Source: Allonocardiopsis opalescens (lineage in GTDB: Bacteria > Actinomycetota > Actinomycetes > Streptosporangiales > Streptosporangiaceae). From it: DNA of 64,000 nucleotides. The stretch spans positions 1 through 64,000 of the forward strand of contig NZ_PVZC01000010.1 in NCBI RefSeq assembly GCF_003002095.1. Direction: 5' to 3'. Below, one piece after another: positions 42,575-54,525 of this stretch; positions within the stretch are counted from its first letter, which is position 1; every line of letters begins with the position of its first letter. Both the position numbers and the translations under genes were made by a program. The notes beneath the pieces are model-generated. The model made no database searches. It worked only from the letters and a program-made list of their open reading frames with translations, and had not been told where the DNA came from.

Positions 42575-43576
42575 TCAGCCTGGTTCGTCCGGCGGGGCCG
42601 CGCGTCGGGTGAGGGCTTGGGAGCGGTGGACGAGGAGGGCGGTGAAGCGGGCGCGCTGGTAGAAGTAGGCGTGGGCGCTGGGAGTGGCGATCAGGAGCAG
42701 GGCGGCGGAGGCCAGGGCCATGGTCATGATTCCCTGAAGGGGTTCGCCTCCCAGCATGCCGGTCTGGGACACCTGGATCAGGCCCAGGATGATGGACCAG
42801 ATGGTTCCAGCGACATTGCGGCGCGTCCAGCGGGCCATGGTGGACGCGACGATGGTCGGGATGATGGCCAGGAACAGACCGTGGGCGATGATGGTGCCGA
42901 CCACGTCGTCGACCTGGCCGGGCGACTCCTCGTACACCGGCCCCTGGTAGAGCACCACGACGATGACGACGCCCAGCAGGAAGGGGCCTAAGGCGGCGAG
43001 CCCCATCAAGACCCTGGCGATGCGGACGGTGGCCGGCCGATCGGGTTCGCGGGCCGACCCGGGGTCGGCGGGGTCGTCCCGGCCGAGAGGCGGCCGGGAC
43101 GGATCGGCCAGGGCGGCATCGTGTTCGCGGCGGAGGATCTCCTGCTCGTGGCGGCGGCGCCGGTCGAAGTGGACGCGGGCGCTGGGGGTGAAGAGCAGGA
43201 TGAGGGTGGCGATGCCAGCCAGGACCACCAGGTAGCCCCCGCCGCCGGTGAAGAGTCCCAGGAGCAGGGCGGTCATGAGGACGGGGTAATTCCTGCGGGT
43301 CCAGCCCGGCAGGGTCACGGCGACGATGAACGGGGCGATGCCCGCGAAGGGCGCCGAGATGACCAGCCATATGGTCAACGGGTCGTTCGGGAACAGCGCA
43401 AAGCCGACGATGGCGACCGCCAGGGGCAGGACGGCCGCGGCGTACATGAGTGCTCTGGCGGCGCGCAGGGTGGCGGGCAGGGCGGGTTCGGGGCCGGGCG
43501 GTGGCGGCACCGCGTCCGGGGCGACGGCCGGCGGGGTCGGCGGTCGCTGGTCGGGCGCCGGCGGGTCCAGGTTCAT
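42575..43576 (-). CDS. Membrane protein with duplicated four-helix domain
   Basis: The 333-residue product has a Pro-rich N-terminus and two similar halves of about four transmembrane segments each. The halves align by order and sequence: 'RAARALMYAAAVLPL' with 'RIARVLMGLAALGPF', 'VAVTLPGWTRRNYP' with 'VASTMARWTRRNVAG', and 'LLFTPSARVHFDRR' with 'LLIATPSAHAYFYQRA'. A charged linker joins them. This is an internal gene duplication. No family recognised. ATG 43576 follows GGAG. Possibly a sensor or channel-like protein; function unknown. Confidence 0.75.
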   Translation of the reverse strand: MNLDPPAPDQRPPTPPAVAPDAVPPPPGPEPALPATLRAARALMYAAAVLPLAVAIVGFALFPNDPLTIWLVISAPFAGIAPFIVAVTLPGWTRRNYPVLMTALLLGLFTGGGGYLVVLAGIATLILLFTPSARVHFDRRRRHEQEILRREHDAALADPSRPPLGRDDPADPGSAREPDRPATVRIARVLMGLAALGPFLLGVVIVVVLYQGPVYEESPGQVDDVVGTIIAHGLFLAIIPTIVASTMARWTRRNVAGTIWSIILGLIQVSQTGMLGGEPLQGIMTMALASAALLLIATPSAHAYFYQRARFTALLVHRSQALTRRAAPPDEPG

Positions 43577-43890
43577 CGGGGCTCCACTCGGGGGGTCGGT
43601 TTCGAGGTGAGCCTAGGCATACGGAGCGTAGTTACCGCCGAGTTCGGCGTTGAGGTGTCCACAAAAGGACGTCGGCCGCCGTGGCGGCACGGCGGCGTCG
43701 GGCCGGGATATTCGCGGCCCGGGTCGGATCCGTGGCGCCGGGGTCCGCGGCGCTGAGCCGTCGCGCACGCGCAGCGTCGCCGGGGGACCGCACAACCGGC
43801 CCGAATCCGTTTTACTTGACATAATGTACATTATCGCCACTTGTGGAGCGGGGTCGGCGCGGTCGCTTCGACCCCGCCCCAGGTGGCTGT
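43577..43890. other. Intergenic gap, 314 nt
   Basis: Between two minus-strand genes. It contains the AT-rich palindrome at 43821-43834 and a TTGACA box on the plus strand directly before it (43816-43821). I see no gene in it. Confidence 0.5.
43821..43834. promoter_or_regulatory. Perfect 14-bp palindrome (operator-like)
   Basis: ATAATGTACATTAT is a perfect palindrome in a region otherwise above 70% GC. Size and composition fit a TetR/PadR/MarR-type operator. No regulator gene is directly next to it. Confidence 0.6.
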
Positions 43891-46281
<2,391 letters not shown>

Positions 46282-46395
46282 GGGTGGTCTCCAGTGGTGG
46301 GTCGGGCGGGCGGACGCGGCGGTGCCGCCCGGCTGGTCGGCTTGTGCGGCCCGGCCCCCGGCCGGGGGCCGGGCCGTGGTCGGCCGGCGGGTGTG

Positions 46396-46806
46396 TCAGC
46401 GCAGCTGCTGGATGCGGACGAGGTTGCCGGAGGGGTCGCGGAAGGCGCAGTCGCGGACGCCGTAGGGCTGTTCGGTGGGTTCCTGGACGACCTCGGCGCC
46501 GCCGGCCTCCAGCTGCGCGAAGGCGCCGTCGAGGTCCTTGGTGGCCAGGTTGATGGCGGCGTAGGTGCCTTTGGCCATCATCTCGGTGATGGTGCGGCGC
46601 TCGTCGTCGGTGATGCCGGGGTCGGCGGTGGGCGGGTGCAGGACGACGGAGGTGTCGGGCTGGCCGGCGGGGCCGATGGTGATCCAGCGCATGCCCTGGT
46701 AGCCGACGTCGTTGCGGACCTCGAAGCCGAGGAGGTCGTGGTAGAAGGCCAGGGTGGCGTCGGGGTCGTCGTGCGGCAGGAAGGTCTGGTGAATGGTGAT
46801 GTCCAT
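46396..46806 (-). CDS. VOC/glyoxalase-family protein
   Basis: The 136-residue protein has one VOC domain of paired beta-alpha-beta-beta-beta units: 'HQTFLPHDDPDATLAFYHDL', 'GFEVRNDVGYQGMRWITIG', and 'AFAQLEAGGAEVVQEPTEQP' with 'FRDPSGNLVRIQQ'. Members bind metals, modify or sequester small toxins. Its ATG is 5 nt past the AraC stop, and the UvrA-like gene follows after 114 nt. The three likely form a resistance-type operon. A TAGTGT box lies 7 nt before the ATG and could give an extra leaderless transcript. Confidence 0.88.
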   Translation of the reverse strand: MDITIHQTFLPHDDPDATLAFYHDLLGFEVRNDVGYQGMRWITIGPAGQPDTSVVLHPPTADPGITDDERRTITEMMAKGTYAAINLATKDLDGAFAQLEAGGAEVVQEPTEQPYGVRDCAFRDPSGNLVRIQQLR

Positions 46807-46811
46807 GGCGG

Positions 46812-47291
<480 letters not shown>

Positions 47292-47352
47292 TGCCCAGTA
47301 TCGCCCCCGCCCCCGGTGGGTGGTGGGGGCGGGTGTGGGCTAGACAGGGGGG

Positions 47353-47853
47353 ATGCTGATTCGACGGGGCGGGCCCCAGGACGCGGGGGCGCTGCTGGAG
47401 ATGTTCGACGGGGCGGTGGCGTGGCTGGCGCGCACGGGGTCGGCCGGGCAGTGGGGGTCGCGGCCGTGGTCGGCGCAGCCGCGGCGGGCGGAGCGGGTGC
47501 GCGAGATGGCGTCCGATCCGGATCTGTGGATCGCGGAGCTGGAGGGGGCGGTGGCGGGGGCGCTGATCGTGGGTGCGCAGCCGGTGCCCTATGTGGAGCC
47601 GGCCGGTGAGCCGGAGCGGTATGTGCGGCTGCTGATCAGCGCGCGGCGGTTCGCGGGGCGGTCGGTGGGGGCGCGGCTGCTGGAGCATGCCGAGGGGCTG
47701 GCGCGGGCGGAGGGTGTGGGGCTGGTGCGGGTGGACTGCTGGGCGGGGGGCGGCGGGCGGCTGGTGCGCTACTACGAGGGCCGGGGCTTCGTGCGGGCGG
47801 GGGTGTTCGAGGTGGGCGGCTGGCCGGGGCAGGTGCTGGCGCGGCGGCTGTGA
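47353..47853 (+). CDS. GNAT-family N-acetyltransferase
   Basis: The 166-residue protein has a GNAT fold with 'MLIRRGGPQDAGALLEMFD' at the start, the acetyl-CoA-binding A motif region 'YVRLLISARRFAGRSVGARL' (about 91-110; Arg/Gly-x-Gly/Ala-like), and 'YEGRGFVRAGVFEV' (motif B). Substrate unknown. ATG 47353 follows a G-run after TAGACA. Divergent from the AraC gene. Confidence 0.85.
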   Translation: MLIRRGGPQDAGALLEMFDGAVAWLARTGSAGQWGSRPWSAQPRRAERVREMASDPDLWIAELEGAVAGALIVGAQPVPYVEPAGEPERYVRLLISARRFAGRSVGARLLEHAEGLARAEGVGLVRVDCWAGGGGRLVRYYEGRGFVRAGVFEVGGWPGQVLARRL

Positions 47854-48038
47854 GGCGGTGCCGCTCCCCCGGGCGTCGGCGCGGCCGGGCGGGGGTCGGC
47901 GGCTGGATGTAGTGGCCCGATCCCTTCCCCTTTTTCCCGGTGTGCTCCGGGCTGTCTGGAAGCGGGCTGCGACGGCCTTCGGTGGTGTGGTGGTCGGCTC
48001 CCCCGGACCGACCAGGGCGGTACGGCGGGGGTGCGCGG

Positions 48039-48527
48039 ATGCGTCCTGAGGTGTTCGAGGTGGCGGCGCCGGGGCGGCTTGGGTGGATGGCGCGCCCGCG
48101 CGGCGGCGACTGGCTGGACGACGAGATGGCGGGGCTGCGCGGGCTGGGGGTGGACACCCTGGTGTGCCTGCTGACGCGGCCGGAGCCGGCGGTGCTTGAG
48201 CTGGAGGGCGAGCGGGAGGCGGCGCACCGTGCCGGGCTGGAGCCGCGGTGGCTGCCGGTGGTGGACCGGTCGGTGCCCGCGGCCTCGGCGCTGCGCGCGG
48301 AGGCCGACGTGCCGGCGGAGCGCGTGGAGGCGGGCCGGTTCGTGGTGACGCACTGCCGGCTGGGGATCGGCCGGTCGGCGATGCTGGCGGCGGTGCTGGT
48401 GCGGCTGGGTGAGGCTCCGCACGCGGTGTGGGGGCGGCTGGAGCGGGCGCGGGGCCGCCCGGTGCCCGACACCGGCGAGCAGTACGAGCTGGTGGCGCGG
48501 CTGGGGCGGCGCGGCGCCGCCCCTTGA
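48039..48527 (+). CDS. Protein tyrosine/dual-specificity phosphatase
   Basis: The 162-residue protein has the cysteine phosphatase P-loop 'HCRLGIGRSA' (about 106-115; Cys107, Arg113) and a general acid candidate Asp in 'VVDRSVPA' (about 77). The fold matches small dual-specificity phosphatases. An N-terminal 'GRLGWMARPRGGDWLDDEMA' is typical of actinobacterial members. ATG 48039 lies after a G-rich run; GTG 48031 is possible. Substrate may be a phosphoprotein or phosphoinositide; unknown. Confidence 0.85.
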   Translation: MRPEVFEVAAPGRLGWMARPRGGDWLDDEMAGLRGLGVDTLVCLLTRPEPAVLELEGEREAAHRAGLEPRWLPVVDRSVPAASALRAEADVPAERVEAGRFVVTHCRLGIGRSAMLAAVLVRLGEAPHAVWGRLERARGRPVPDTGEQYELVARLGRRGAAP

Positions 48528-48542
48528 GGCCCGCCCGCGCGG

Positions 48543-49346
48543 TCAGGGCAGGTGGGGCAGGGTGTAGCCGGGGTCGGCGTAGCGGCCGCCCTGGGGTCCG
48601 CCGGTCCAGAAGGGGTCGTCGTCGGGGAAGTCGGCGGCGAAGTCGGCGGCGTTGTCGAGGGGCCGGTAGCCCAGCTGGGTCTGGCCGGCGGTGAGGTCCC
48701 AGAAGCGGCGGGTGTTGGCGGAGACGGCGTAGGCGGCGGTGTAGGTGACGCCGGTGGCGGTCAGGGCGGCGCGGGTGAAGCCGACGAGGTCGCGGGGGCT
48801 GAGCCAGGTGGCGAGGTGGCGGGTCTCGGTGGGTTCGGCCTCGAAGGAGCCGATGCGCAGCGCCACGACCTGGAGGCCGAACTTGTCGGCGTAGAGCTGG
48901 CCGAGGGCCTCGACGGCGACCTTGCTGACGCCGTAGAGGCCGTCGGGGCGGGGCGGCTCGTCGGGGAACACGGTGTGGTGGATGGGGTAGGCGCCGGTGA
49001 GGCGGTTGCTGCTGGCCAGGACGACGCGTCTGACGCCGGTGCGGCGGGCGGCCTCAAGGACGTGGTGGGTGCCCACGACGTTGTCGGCGAGCAGGTCGGG
49101 CAGCGGCGCCTCGTCGGGGATGCCGGCCAGGTGGACGACGGCGTCGGCGCCGATGAATGCGTCCTCGAGCGCGCCCAGGTCGGCGAGGTCGGCCTTCAGG
49201 CAGGTCTCGTTGGCCGCTTCGGCCTGCAGGGGGCGGCGGTCGAGCAGGACGAGCCGGTCGGCGTCGGCGCGCAGGGCGGTGCGCAGGGTGTGGCCGATGC
49301 GGCCGGCGGCTCCGGTGATGACGGTGGTGCCGATGTGGGCGCTCAT
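48543..49346 (-). CDS. Extended SDR, uronate-dehydrogenase-like
   Basis: The 267-residue NAD-dependent protein has the Rossmann motif 'VITGAAGRIGH' (9-19), Asp of strand 2 in 'VLLDRRP', 'VVHLAGIPDE', 'VVLASSNRLTGAYP', and the catalytic 'YGVSK' (about 138-142). These segments and the length match uronate dehydrogenase-like members that oxidise hexuronates to lactones; the exact substrate is not proved. ATG 49346 is 6 nt after TAGGCT (leaderless). Convergent with the phosphatase gene. Confidence 0.85.
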   Translation of the reverse strand: MSAHIGTTVITGAAGRIGHTLRTALRADADRLVLLDRRPLQAEAANETCLKADLADLGALEDAFIGADAVVHLAGIPDEAPLPDLLADNVVGTHHVLEAARRTGVRRVVLASSNRLTGAYPIHHTVFPDEPPRPDGLYGVSKVAVEALGQLYADKFGLQVVALRIGSFEAEPTETRHLATWLSPRDLVGFTRAALTATGVTYTAAYAVSANTRRFWDLTAGQTQLGYRPLDNAADFAADFPDDDPFWTGGPQGGRYADPGYTLPHLP

Positions 49347-49507
49347 GGTGCCAGCCTATTGGGCGCGCGGGCGCGGTGCGCGCGGGTGACCAGGCGCGAC
49401 GCCGGTGCGGCGAGCGTGGCCGCGCGGCGACTCAGCGTAAATGTGTAGGCTGCAGCGATGCGGTGATTCGTCGGATGTCCGACGGTTTGCGAGGGAGGCG
49501 TCGCGAG

Positions 49508-50983
49508 GTGTCGGGGGCTGCGCACGAGGACGCAACGGACAGCGGGGACGCCGGTACGGACGACGGCGGCGGGGACGCGGCGCGGCGGGTGGGGGCGGCG
49601 CGGATGATCGTGCCGCTGCTGGTGGCGGGCCTGACCTACGCGATCGCGCAGACCACCATCGTGCCCGCGCTGCCCCAGGTGCAGGAGGCGACCGGGGCGG
49701 GCCCCGACGGCGCGGCGTGGGTGGTGACCGGCTTCTTCGTGTCCTCGGCGGCGCTGACGGTGGTCTCAGGGCGGCTGGGCGACATGTTCGGCCGCCGCCG
49801 GGTGCTGCTGGCGGTGTTCGTGCTGTTCGGGGTGGGCGCGGTGATCGGCGCCACCGGCGGCTCCCTGGCGGCGGTGATCGCGGGGCGGGTGGTGATGGGG
49901 GCGGCCGGCGGGGTGTTCCCGCTGTCGTTCGCGCTGCTGGCCGAGCGCCTGCCGCGCCCCCAGGCGGCGCTGGGGATGGGCCTGGTCAGCTCGGTGTTCG
50001 GGCTGGGCGGGGCGCTGGGGCTGCCGGTGGGCGGGCTGATCACCGACCAGGTCGGCTACCAGGGCCTGTTCTGGCTGACGGCGGCGATGACGGTGGCCAC
50101 CTTGGCCGCGGTGGCGGTGTTCGTGCCGGAGTCGCCGTCGGTGTCGGGGGGCCGGGTGGACTGGGCGGGCGCCGCGCTGATCATGGTGGGCCTGTCGGGG
50201 GTGCTGGTGGCGGTGAGCCGGGGCCCGGTGTGGGGGTGGCTGGCGTGGCCCACCCTGCTGCTGGGCGGGGCGGGCGCGGCGGCGCTGGTGGCGCTGCTGG
50301 TGGTGGAGGCGCGCATCACCGATCCGCTGCTGCCGATGCCGGTGCTCGGCGTGCGCAACGTGTGGGTGGCCAACACGGCGGCGTTCATGGTGACCTTCGG
50401 GCAGGCCACCGCGTTCTTCCTGGTGCCGCAGCTGGTGCAGCTGCCGCCCGGCGGCGGGGTGGGGCTTGGCGCCGACACCGCCCAGGCGGGGCTGTTCCTG
50501 CTGCCGGCGTCGCTGACCTCGATGCTGGCGGGCCCGCTCACCGGGGCGCTGGTGTCGCGGTGGGGGGTGCGGGTGCCGCTGGGCCTGGGCGCGGCCGCGA
50601 CCGTGGCGGGCCTGGGCCTGCCGGTGGCCGGCGGTTTCGCGCCGGTGCCGCTGCTGGTGGGGTCGGCGCTGCTGGGGCTGGGCGGCGGCGCGGCCTTCGC
50701 GGTGTTCCCGCTGATGATCGCCGACGCGGTGCCGCTGGCGGTGCGGGGCGCGGCCAACGGGGTGAACACGATCGTGCGGCACGTGTCGATGGCGGTGGCC
50801 GCCCAGGTCGCCGCCCTGGTGCTGGTCACCGCCGCACCGGCGGGTGCCTCCCCGGGCGCGGGCGCGTTCACGGCCGCGTTCGGCATCGGAGTGGCGGTGT
50901 GCGCGGGCGCGGTCCTGGCCGCCGCCGCGGTGGCCCGCCCGGACCGCGACAGCACGCGTGCGCGGGGCCGCGTCGCGGCGTAG
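49508..50983 (+). CDS. MFS exporter, EmrB/QacA (DHA2, 14-TM) type
   Basis: The 491-residue protein has about 14 transmembrane segments. It has motif C-like 'GRVVMGAAGGVFPLSFALLA', motif A 'GRLGDMFGRRRVLLAVFVLF' and a first helix with 'IVPLLVAGLTYAIAQTTIVP'. The likely role is drug/H+ antiport. GTG 49508 is preferred since GGGAGG lies 9 nt upstream and conserved sequence starts after it; ATG 49475 is an alternative. The TAGGCT at 49446 may be its -10 box. A MetE-like gene follows 48 nt downstream. Confidence 0.88.
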   Translation: MSGAAHEDATDSGDAGTDDGGGDAARRVGAARMIVPLLVAGLTYAIAQTTIVPALPQVQEATGAGPDGAAWVVTGFFVSSAALTVVSGRLGDMFGRRRVLLAVFVLFGVGAVIGATGGSLAAVIAGRVVMGAAGGVFPLSFALLAERLPRPQAALGMGLVSSVFGLGGALGLPVGGLITDQVGYQGLFWLTAAMTVATLAAVAVFVPESPSVSGGRVDWAGAALIMVGLSGVLVAVSRGPVWGWLAWPTLLLGGAGAAALVALLVVEARITDPLLPMPVLGVRNVWVANTAAFMVTFGQATAFFLVPQLVQLPPGGGVGLGADTAQAGLFLLPASLTSMLAGPLTGALVSRWGVRVPLGLGAAATVAGLGLPVAGGFAPVPLLVGSALLGLGGGAAFAVFPLMIADAVPLAVRGAANGVNTIVRHVSMAVAAQVAALVLVTAAPAGASPGAGAFTAAFGIGVAVCAGAVLAAAAVARPDRDSTRARGRVAA

Positions 50984-51031
50984 GCTGCCCCCACCGCAGG
51001 CCGACCGCCCCTCCGGCACGAGGAGACGCCC

Positions 51032-52162
51032 ATGTCCGCCACCGGTTCCCCCGCCGCTGCTCCCCCGTTCCGGGCCGACCACGTCGGCAGCCTGCTGCGA
51101 CCGCCCGCCCTGCTGCGCGCCCGCGCCGAGCACGCCGCCGGGCGGCTGGACGATTCGGGGCTGCGCCGCGCGGAGGACGACGCCATCCGCGCGGCGGTGC
51201 GGATGCAGGAGGCGGTGGGGCTGCGCTCGGCCACCGACGGGGAGTTCCGCCGGTCCTCCTGGCACATGGATTTCATCTACCGGCTGGGCGGCATCGAGCG
51301 GGCCGAGGACACGCTGGCGGTGCGCTTCCACAACGCCGAGGGCGACATCGAGTTCACCCCGGCGGCGCTGCGGGTGTCGGGGCGGGTGCGGCTGGAGGAA
51401 CCCGTCTTCGCCGACGCGTTCGCCTTCCTGCGCGACACCGCGACCACCGCGGTGCCCAAGCTGACGATCCCCTCCCCCAGCATGGTGCACTACCGGGGCG
51501 GCGCCGCCGCCATCGACCCGGCCGTCTACGGCGACGTGGAGGAGTTCTGGGCGGACCTGTCGGCCGCCTACGCCGCCCAGGTGCGCTCGGTCGCCGAACT
51601 GGGCTGCACCTACCTGCAGCTGGACGACACCAGCCTCGCCTACCTCAACGACCCCGACCAGCGGGCCCAGATCGCCCGCCGGGGCGAGGACGCCGAGCGG
51701 CTGCACGTGCGCTACATCCGCCAGATGAACGCCGCGCTGGCCGGCCGCCCCGAGGGGCTGTTCGTGACCACCCACATGTGCCGGGGCAACTTCCGCTCCT
51801 CGTGGGTGGCCAGCGGCGGCTACGACTTCGTGGCCGACGAGCTGTTCTCCCAGCTGGACGTCGACGGGTTCTTCCTGGAGTTCGACGACGAGCGCTCCGG
51901 CGGCTTCGAGCCGCTGCGCTTCGTGCCCCCGGGCAAGAAGGTGGTGCTGGGGCTGGTGACCACCAAGACCGGGCGGCTGGAGTCCAAGGACGCGCTCAAG
52001 CGCCGCATCGAGGAGGCGAGCCGCTTCGTGCCGATCGAGCAGCTGTGCCTGTCGCCGCAGTGCGGCTTCTCCTCCACGGTGGAGGGCAACGAGCTGACCG
52101 CCGACGAGCAGCGCGCCAAGCTGGAGCTGGTGGTGGCCACGGCGGCGGAGGTGTGGGGCTAG
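51032..52162 (+). CDS. MetE C-terminal-like (cobalamin-independent methionine synthase family) protein
   Basis: The 376-residue protein matches the catalytic C-terminal barrel of MetE: 'FRADHVGSLLRPP' (start), 'ATDGEFRRSSWHMDF', 'LTIPSPSMVHYRG', 'GCTYLQLDDTSLAYL', zinc ligands His/Cys in 'TTHMCRGNF' (about 249), and a Cys in 'LSPQCGFSS' (about 342). It lacks the N-terminal MetE domain. Stand-alone forms (YxjG/YxjH-type) methylate homocysteine or related thiols from other donors. ATG 51032 follows GAGGAG. Substrate unknown. Confidence 0.87.
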   Translation: MSATGSPAAAPPFRADHVGSLLRPPALLRARAEHAAGRLDDSGLRRAEDDAIRAAVRMQEAVGLRSATDGEFRRSSWHMDFIYRLGGIERAEDTLAVRFHNAEGDIEFTPAALRVSGRVRLEEPVFADAFAFLRDTATTAVPKLTIPSPSMVHYRGGAAAIDPAVYGDVEEFWADLSAAYAAQVRSVAELGCTYLQLDDTSLAYLNDPDQRAQIARRGEDAERLHVRYIRQMNAALAGRPEGLFVTTHMCRGNFRSSWVASGGYDFVADELFSQLDVDGFFLEFDDERSGGFEPLRFVPPGKKVVLGLVTTKTGRLESKDALKRRIEEASRFVPIEQLCLSPQCGFSSTVEGNELTADEQRAKLELVVATAAEVWG

Positions 52163-52171
52163 GCGCCGGCC

Positions 52172-52561
52172 TCACCCGGCGGCGCGGTCGGCCGGGCCGG
52201 ACTCCACGCAGAACTCGTTGCCGGCCGGGTCGGCCAGCACCACCCAGCCCCGCCCGGTGGGGGTGCGCCGGTCGTCGACGACGACGGCGCCCATGGCGGC
52301 CAGGCGCGCGACCTCGGCGTCGCGCCGCCGGTCGGGCTCCAGGTCCAGGTGGACGCGGTTCTTCACCGACTTCGCCTCGGGCACCCGCACGAACAGCAGG
52401 GTGGGTCCGGCCGGGGGCGGGGCGAGCGCCACCTCGTCGTCGCCGGGGGCGTCGGCGGGGTCGACGGGGCGCCCCAGCACCCCGCTCCAGAACCGGGCCA
52501 GCTCGTAGGGCTCGTACGGGGGCGCGCAGTCGATGGTGATGTGCCGGACGGTGGACGCCAC
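52172..52561 (-). CDS. VOC/glyoxalase-like protein
   Basis: The 129-residue protein has the VOC pattern of the actinobacterial glyoxalase-like type: 'ITIDCAPPYEPYELARFWSG', 'PTLLFVRVPEAKSVKNRVHL', 'EVARLAAMGAVVVDDRR' and 'WVVLADPAGNEFCVE'. The conserved 'KNRVHLDL' segment is typical. GTG 52561 follows GGGAGG by 5 nt. It is convergent with the MetE-like gene, 9 nt between stops. Function unknown. Confidence 0.87.
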   Translation of the reverse strand: MASTVRHITIDCAPPYEPYELARFWSGVLGRPVDPADAPGDDEVALAPPPAGPTLLFVRVPEAKSVKNRVHLDLEPDRRRDAEVARLAAMGAVVVDDRRTPTGRGWVVLADPAGNEFCVESGPADRAAG

Positions 52562-52894
52562 AGGGCCTCCCAGGGGGTGGTGTGCGGGGGTGTGTGCGGG
52601 ACTGTAGCGGGGCGCCCCGCTACACCGGTACGGGTTTTCGCGCGGCGCGGGGTGGTGGCGGGCGCGTCCGGGTGGGTCGTGGGCCCGGTGGATGTGGGCG
52701 CGCGGGCGCGCCCGCCGGGCGGTGCGACGCGTATGGTCGGGCCGAAAGTTCCCGGTGTGCGCCGCCGGATGCGGCCGCGTTGCGCACGGGGCGGGCGGGG
52801 GTGGGGTGCGGGGCGGCTGCACTAGTGTGGGGCGCGCGCCGCGGGCCGGTCCCGGCCGCCGGGTGGCGCCTTTTCGGTGCGGAAGGGTGAGCCG
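52562..52894. other. Divergent gap, 333 nt
   Basis: Between the VOC and PPOX genes. It has the 22-bp palindrome at 52603-52624 and a TAGTGT box at 52823-52828 on the plus strand as a likely -10 for the PPOX gene. Nothing else is clear. Confidence 0.5.
52603..52624. promoter_or_regulatory. Perfect 22-bp palindrome
   Basis: TGTAGCGGGGC followed directly by its exact reverse complement, without loop bases. The end 42 nt before the VOC GTG suggests an operator (TGTAGC-N10-GCTACA) rather than a terminator. Confidence 0.6.
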
Positions 52895-53362
52895 ATGTCC
52901 AAGCCCATGTCGGAGCGGGAGCGCCAGGAGTTCCTGGCCGGTACCCACATCGGGGTGCTCGCGGTCACCCGGGGCGGGCGCAGCGCGCCGCTGGCGGTGC
53001 CGGTGTGGTACGACTACCGGCCCGGCGGCGATGTGCTGGTGGTCACGGGCGCCGGTTCGATGAAGGAGCGGCTGGTGCGGGCGGCGGGCTCCTTCTCGCT
53101 GTGCGTGCAGGTGGAGGAGCCGCCCTACAAGTACGTGTCGGTGGAGGGCCCGGTGGTGGCCACCCACGCCCGCCCCACCCGCGAGGAGGTGCTGTCGATG
53201 GCGCGCCGCTACCTGGGCGAGGAGGAGGCCGCCGCCTACGCCGACGGCGACCACTCCGGTGACGTGCTGCTGCGGATGCGCCCCAGGCGCTGGCTCAGCG
53301 CGGACTTCGCCGCCGACTTCGCCGAGGCGGGCGCCGCCGCCGAGCCCGCGCCCGAGGGCTGA
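52895..53362 (+). CDS. PPOX-class F420-dependent oxidoreductase-like protein
   Basis: The 155-residue split-barrel protein has 'LAGTHIGVLAVTRGGRSAPL', 'VPVWYDYRPGGDVLVVTG', 'MKERLVRAAGSFSLCVQVE' and 'YKYVSVEGPVVAT'. These match the PPOX-class F420/FMN proteins, where 'VPVWYDY' is very common. ATG 52895 has AAGGGTGAG upstream and starts at the conserved 'MSKPMSERERQEF'. Substrate unknown. Confidence 0.87.
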   Translation: MSKPMSERERQEFLAGTHIGVLAVTRGGRSAPLAVPVWYDYRPGGDVLVVTGAGSMKERLVRAAGSFSLCVQVEEPPYKYVSVEGPVVATHARPTREEVLSMARRYLGEEEAAAYADGDHSGDVLLRMRPRRWLSADFAADFAEAGAAAEPAPEG

Positions 53363-53387
53363 CCCCCGGGCGCGCCGCGCCGGGGGG

Positions 53388-54398
53388 TCAGTCGTTGGCG
53401 TGCAGGGCGGTGTTGAGGGCGACGGCGGGGGTGCCGGCGCGGGGCAGGGCCTGCACGGCGCCGGTGCGGGAGTCGCGGCGGAACAGCAGCCCGTCGCGGC
53501 CTGAGAGTTCGCGTGCCTTGGCGGTGGTGCCGTCGGGCAGCGCCACCACGGTGCCGGCGGTGAGGTAGAGGCCGGCCTCCACCACGCAGTCGTCGCCCAG
53601 GCTGATGCCGATTCCGGAGTTGGCGCCCAGCAGGCACCGCTCCCCCACGCTGATGACGCGGGTGCCGCCGCCCGACAGGGTGCCCATGATGGAGGCGCCC
53701 CCGCCCACGTCGCTGCCGTCGCCGACCACGACCCCGGCGCTGATGCGGCCCTCGACCATGGAGGCGCCCAGGGTGCCGGCGTTGTAGTTGACGAAGCCCT
53801 CGTGCATGACGGTGGTGCCCGGCGCCAGGTGGGCGCCCAGCCGCACCCGGTCGGCGTCGGCGATGCGCACCCCGGCGGGCACCACGTAGTCGCTCATGCG
53901 GGGGAACTTGTCGACGGAGGTGACGGCCAGCGGGCGGCCCTGGGCGCGCAGCCGCAGCCGGGTCGCCTCGAAGTCCTCGGCCGGGCAGGGCCCCGCACTG
54001 GTCCACACGACATTGGCCAGCAGCCCGAACACGCCGTCGAGGTTGGCGCCGTGGGGGGCGATGAGCCGGTGCGACAGCAGGTGCAGCCGCAGGTAGACGT
54101 CGTGGGCGTCGGCGGGGGGCGCCGACAGGTCGCCCACGGCGGTGGCCACCGCGACCGTGCGCACCCCCCGGGCGGGGTCGGCGCCCAGGGCGCCGGACAC
54201 GTCGGTGCCCACCGCCTTGGCGAAGGCCTCGCCGCTGATGGGGACGGTCCCGGTCTCAGGCAGGCCGAGTTCGGCGGCGGCGCCGGGGTCGGCGCCCAGG
54301 GCGGGGCGCGGGTAGAAGGTGTCCAGGACGCGCCCGTCGGCGTCGGCGATGGTGGCCAGGCCCACGCCCCAGGCGCTGTTGGTGTGCTGATCGTTCAC
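53388..54398 (-). CDS. dapD: 2,3,4,5-tetrahydropyridine-2,6-dicarboxylate N-succinyltransferase
   Basis: DapD succinylates tetrahydrodipicolinate in the lysine/meso-diaminopimelate pathway. The 336-residue protein has the actinobacterial-type N-terminal domain and a left-handed beta-helix of hexapeptide repeats ('[20 protein letters not shown]', '[20 protein letters not shown]', '[20 protein letters not shown]'). GTG 54398 is chosen at '[16 protein letters not shown]'; TAAGCT lies 8 nt upstream (leaderless). It stands alone; dapE is not adjacent in the window. D-Ala ligase at 59974 is another peptidoglycan-precursor gene nearby. Confidence 0.93.
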   Translation of the reverse strand: MNDQHTNSAWGVGLATIADADGRVLDTFYPRPALGADPGAAAELGLPETGTVPISGEAFAKAVGTDVSGALGADPARGVRTVAVATAVGDLSAPPADAHDVYLRLHLLSHRLIAPHGANLDGVFGLLANVVWTSAGPCPAEDFEATRLRLRAQGRPLAVTSVDKFPRMSDYVVPAGVRIADADRVRLGAHLAPGTTVMHEGFVNYNAGTLGASMVEGRISAGVVVGDGSDVGGGASIMGTLSGGGTRVISVGERCLLGANSGIGISLGDDCVVEAGLYLTAGTVVALPDGTTAKARELSGRDGLLFRRDSRTGAVQALPRAGTPAVALNTALHAND

Positions 54399-54525
54399 GC
54401 TTGGCGAGCTTAGAGGATCCGCCCGCCGGGCGCGCCACACCGGGACCGGGCCCCTCGCGATGGGCCGGCGGTGGCGAGCCCGCCGGCCGTGCCGGGCCTG
54501 GACCCCGGCCCCGCCGCCCTCAGGG

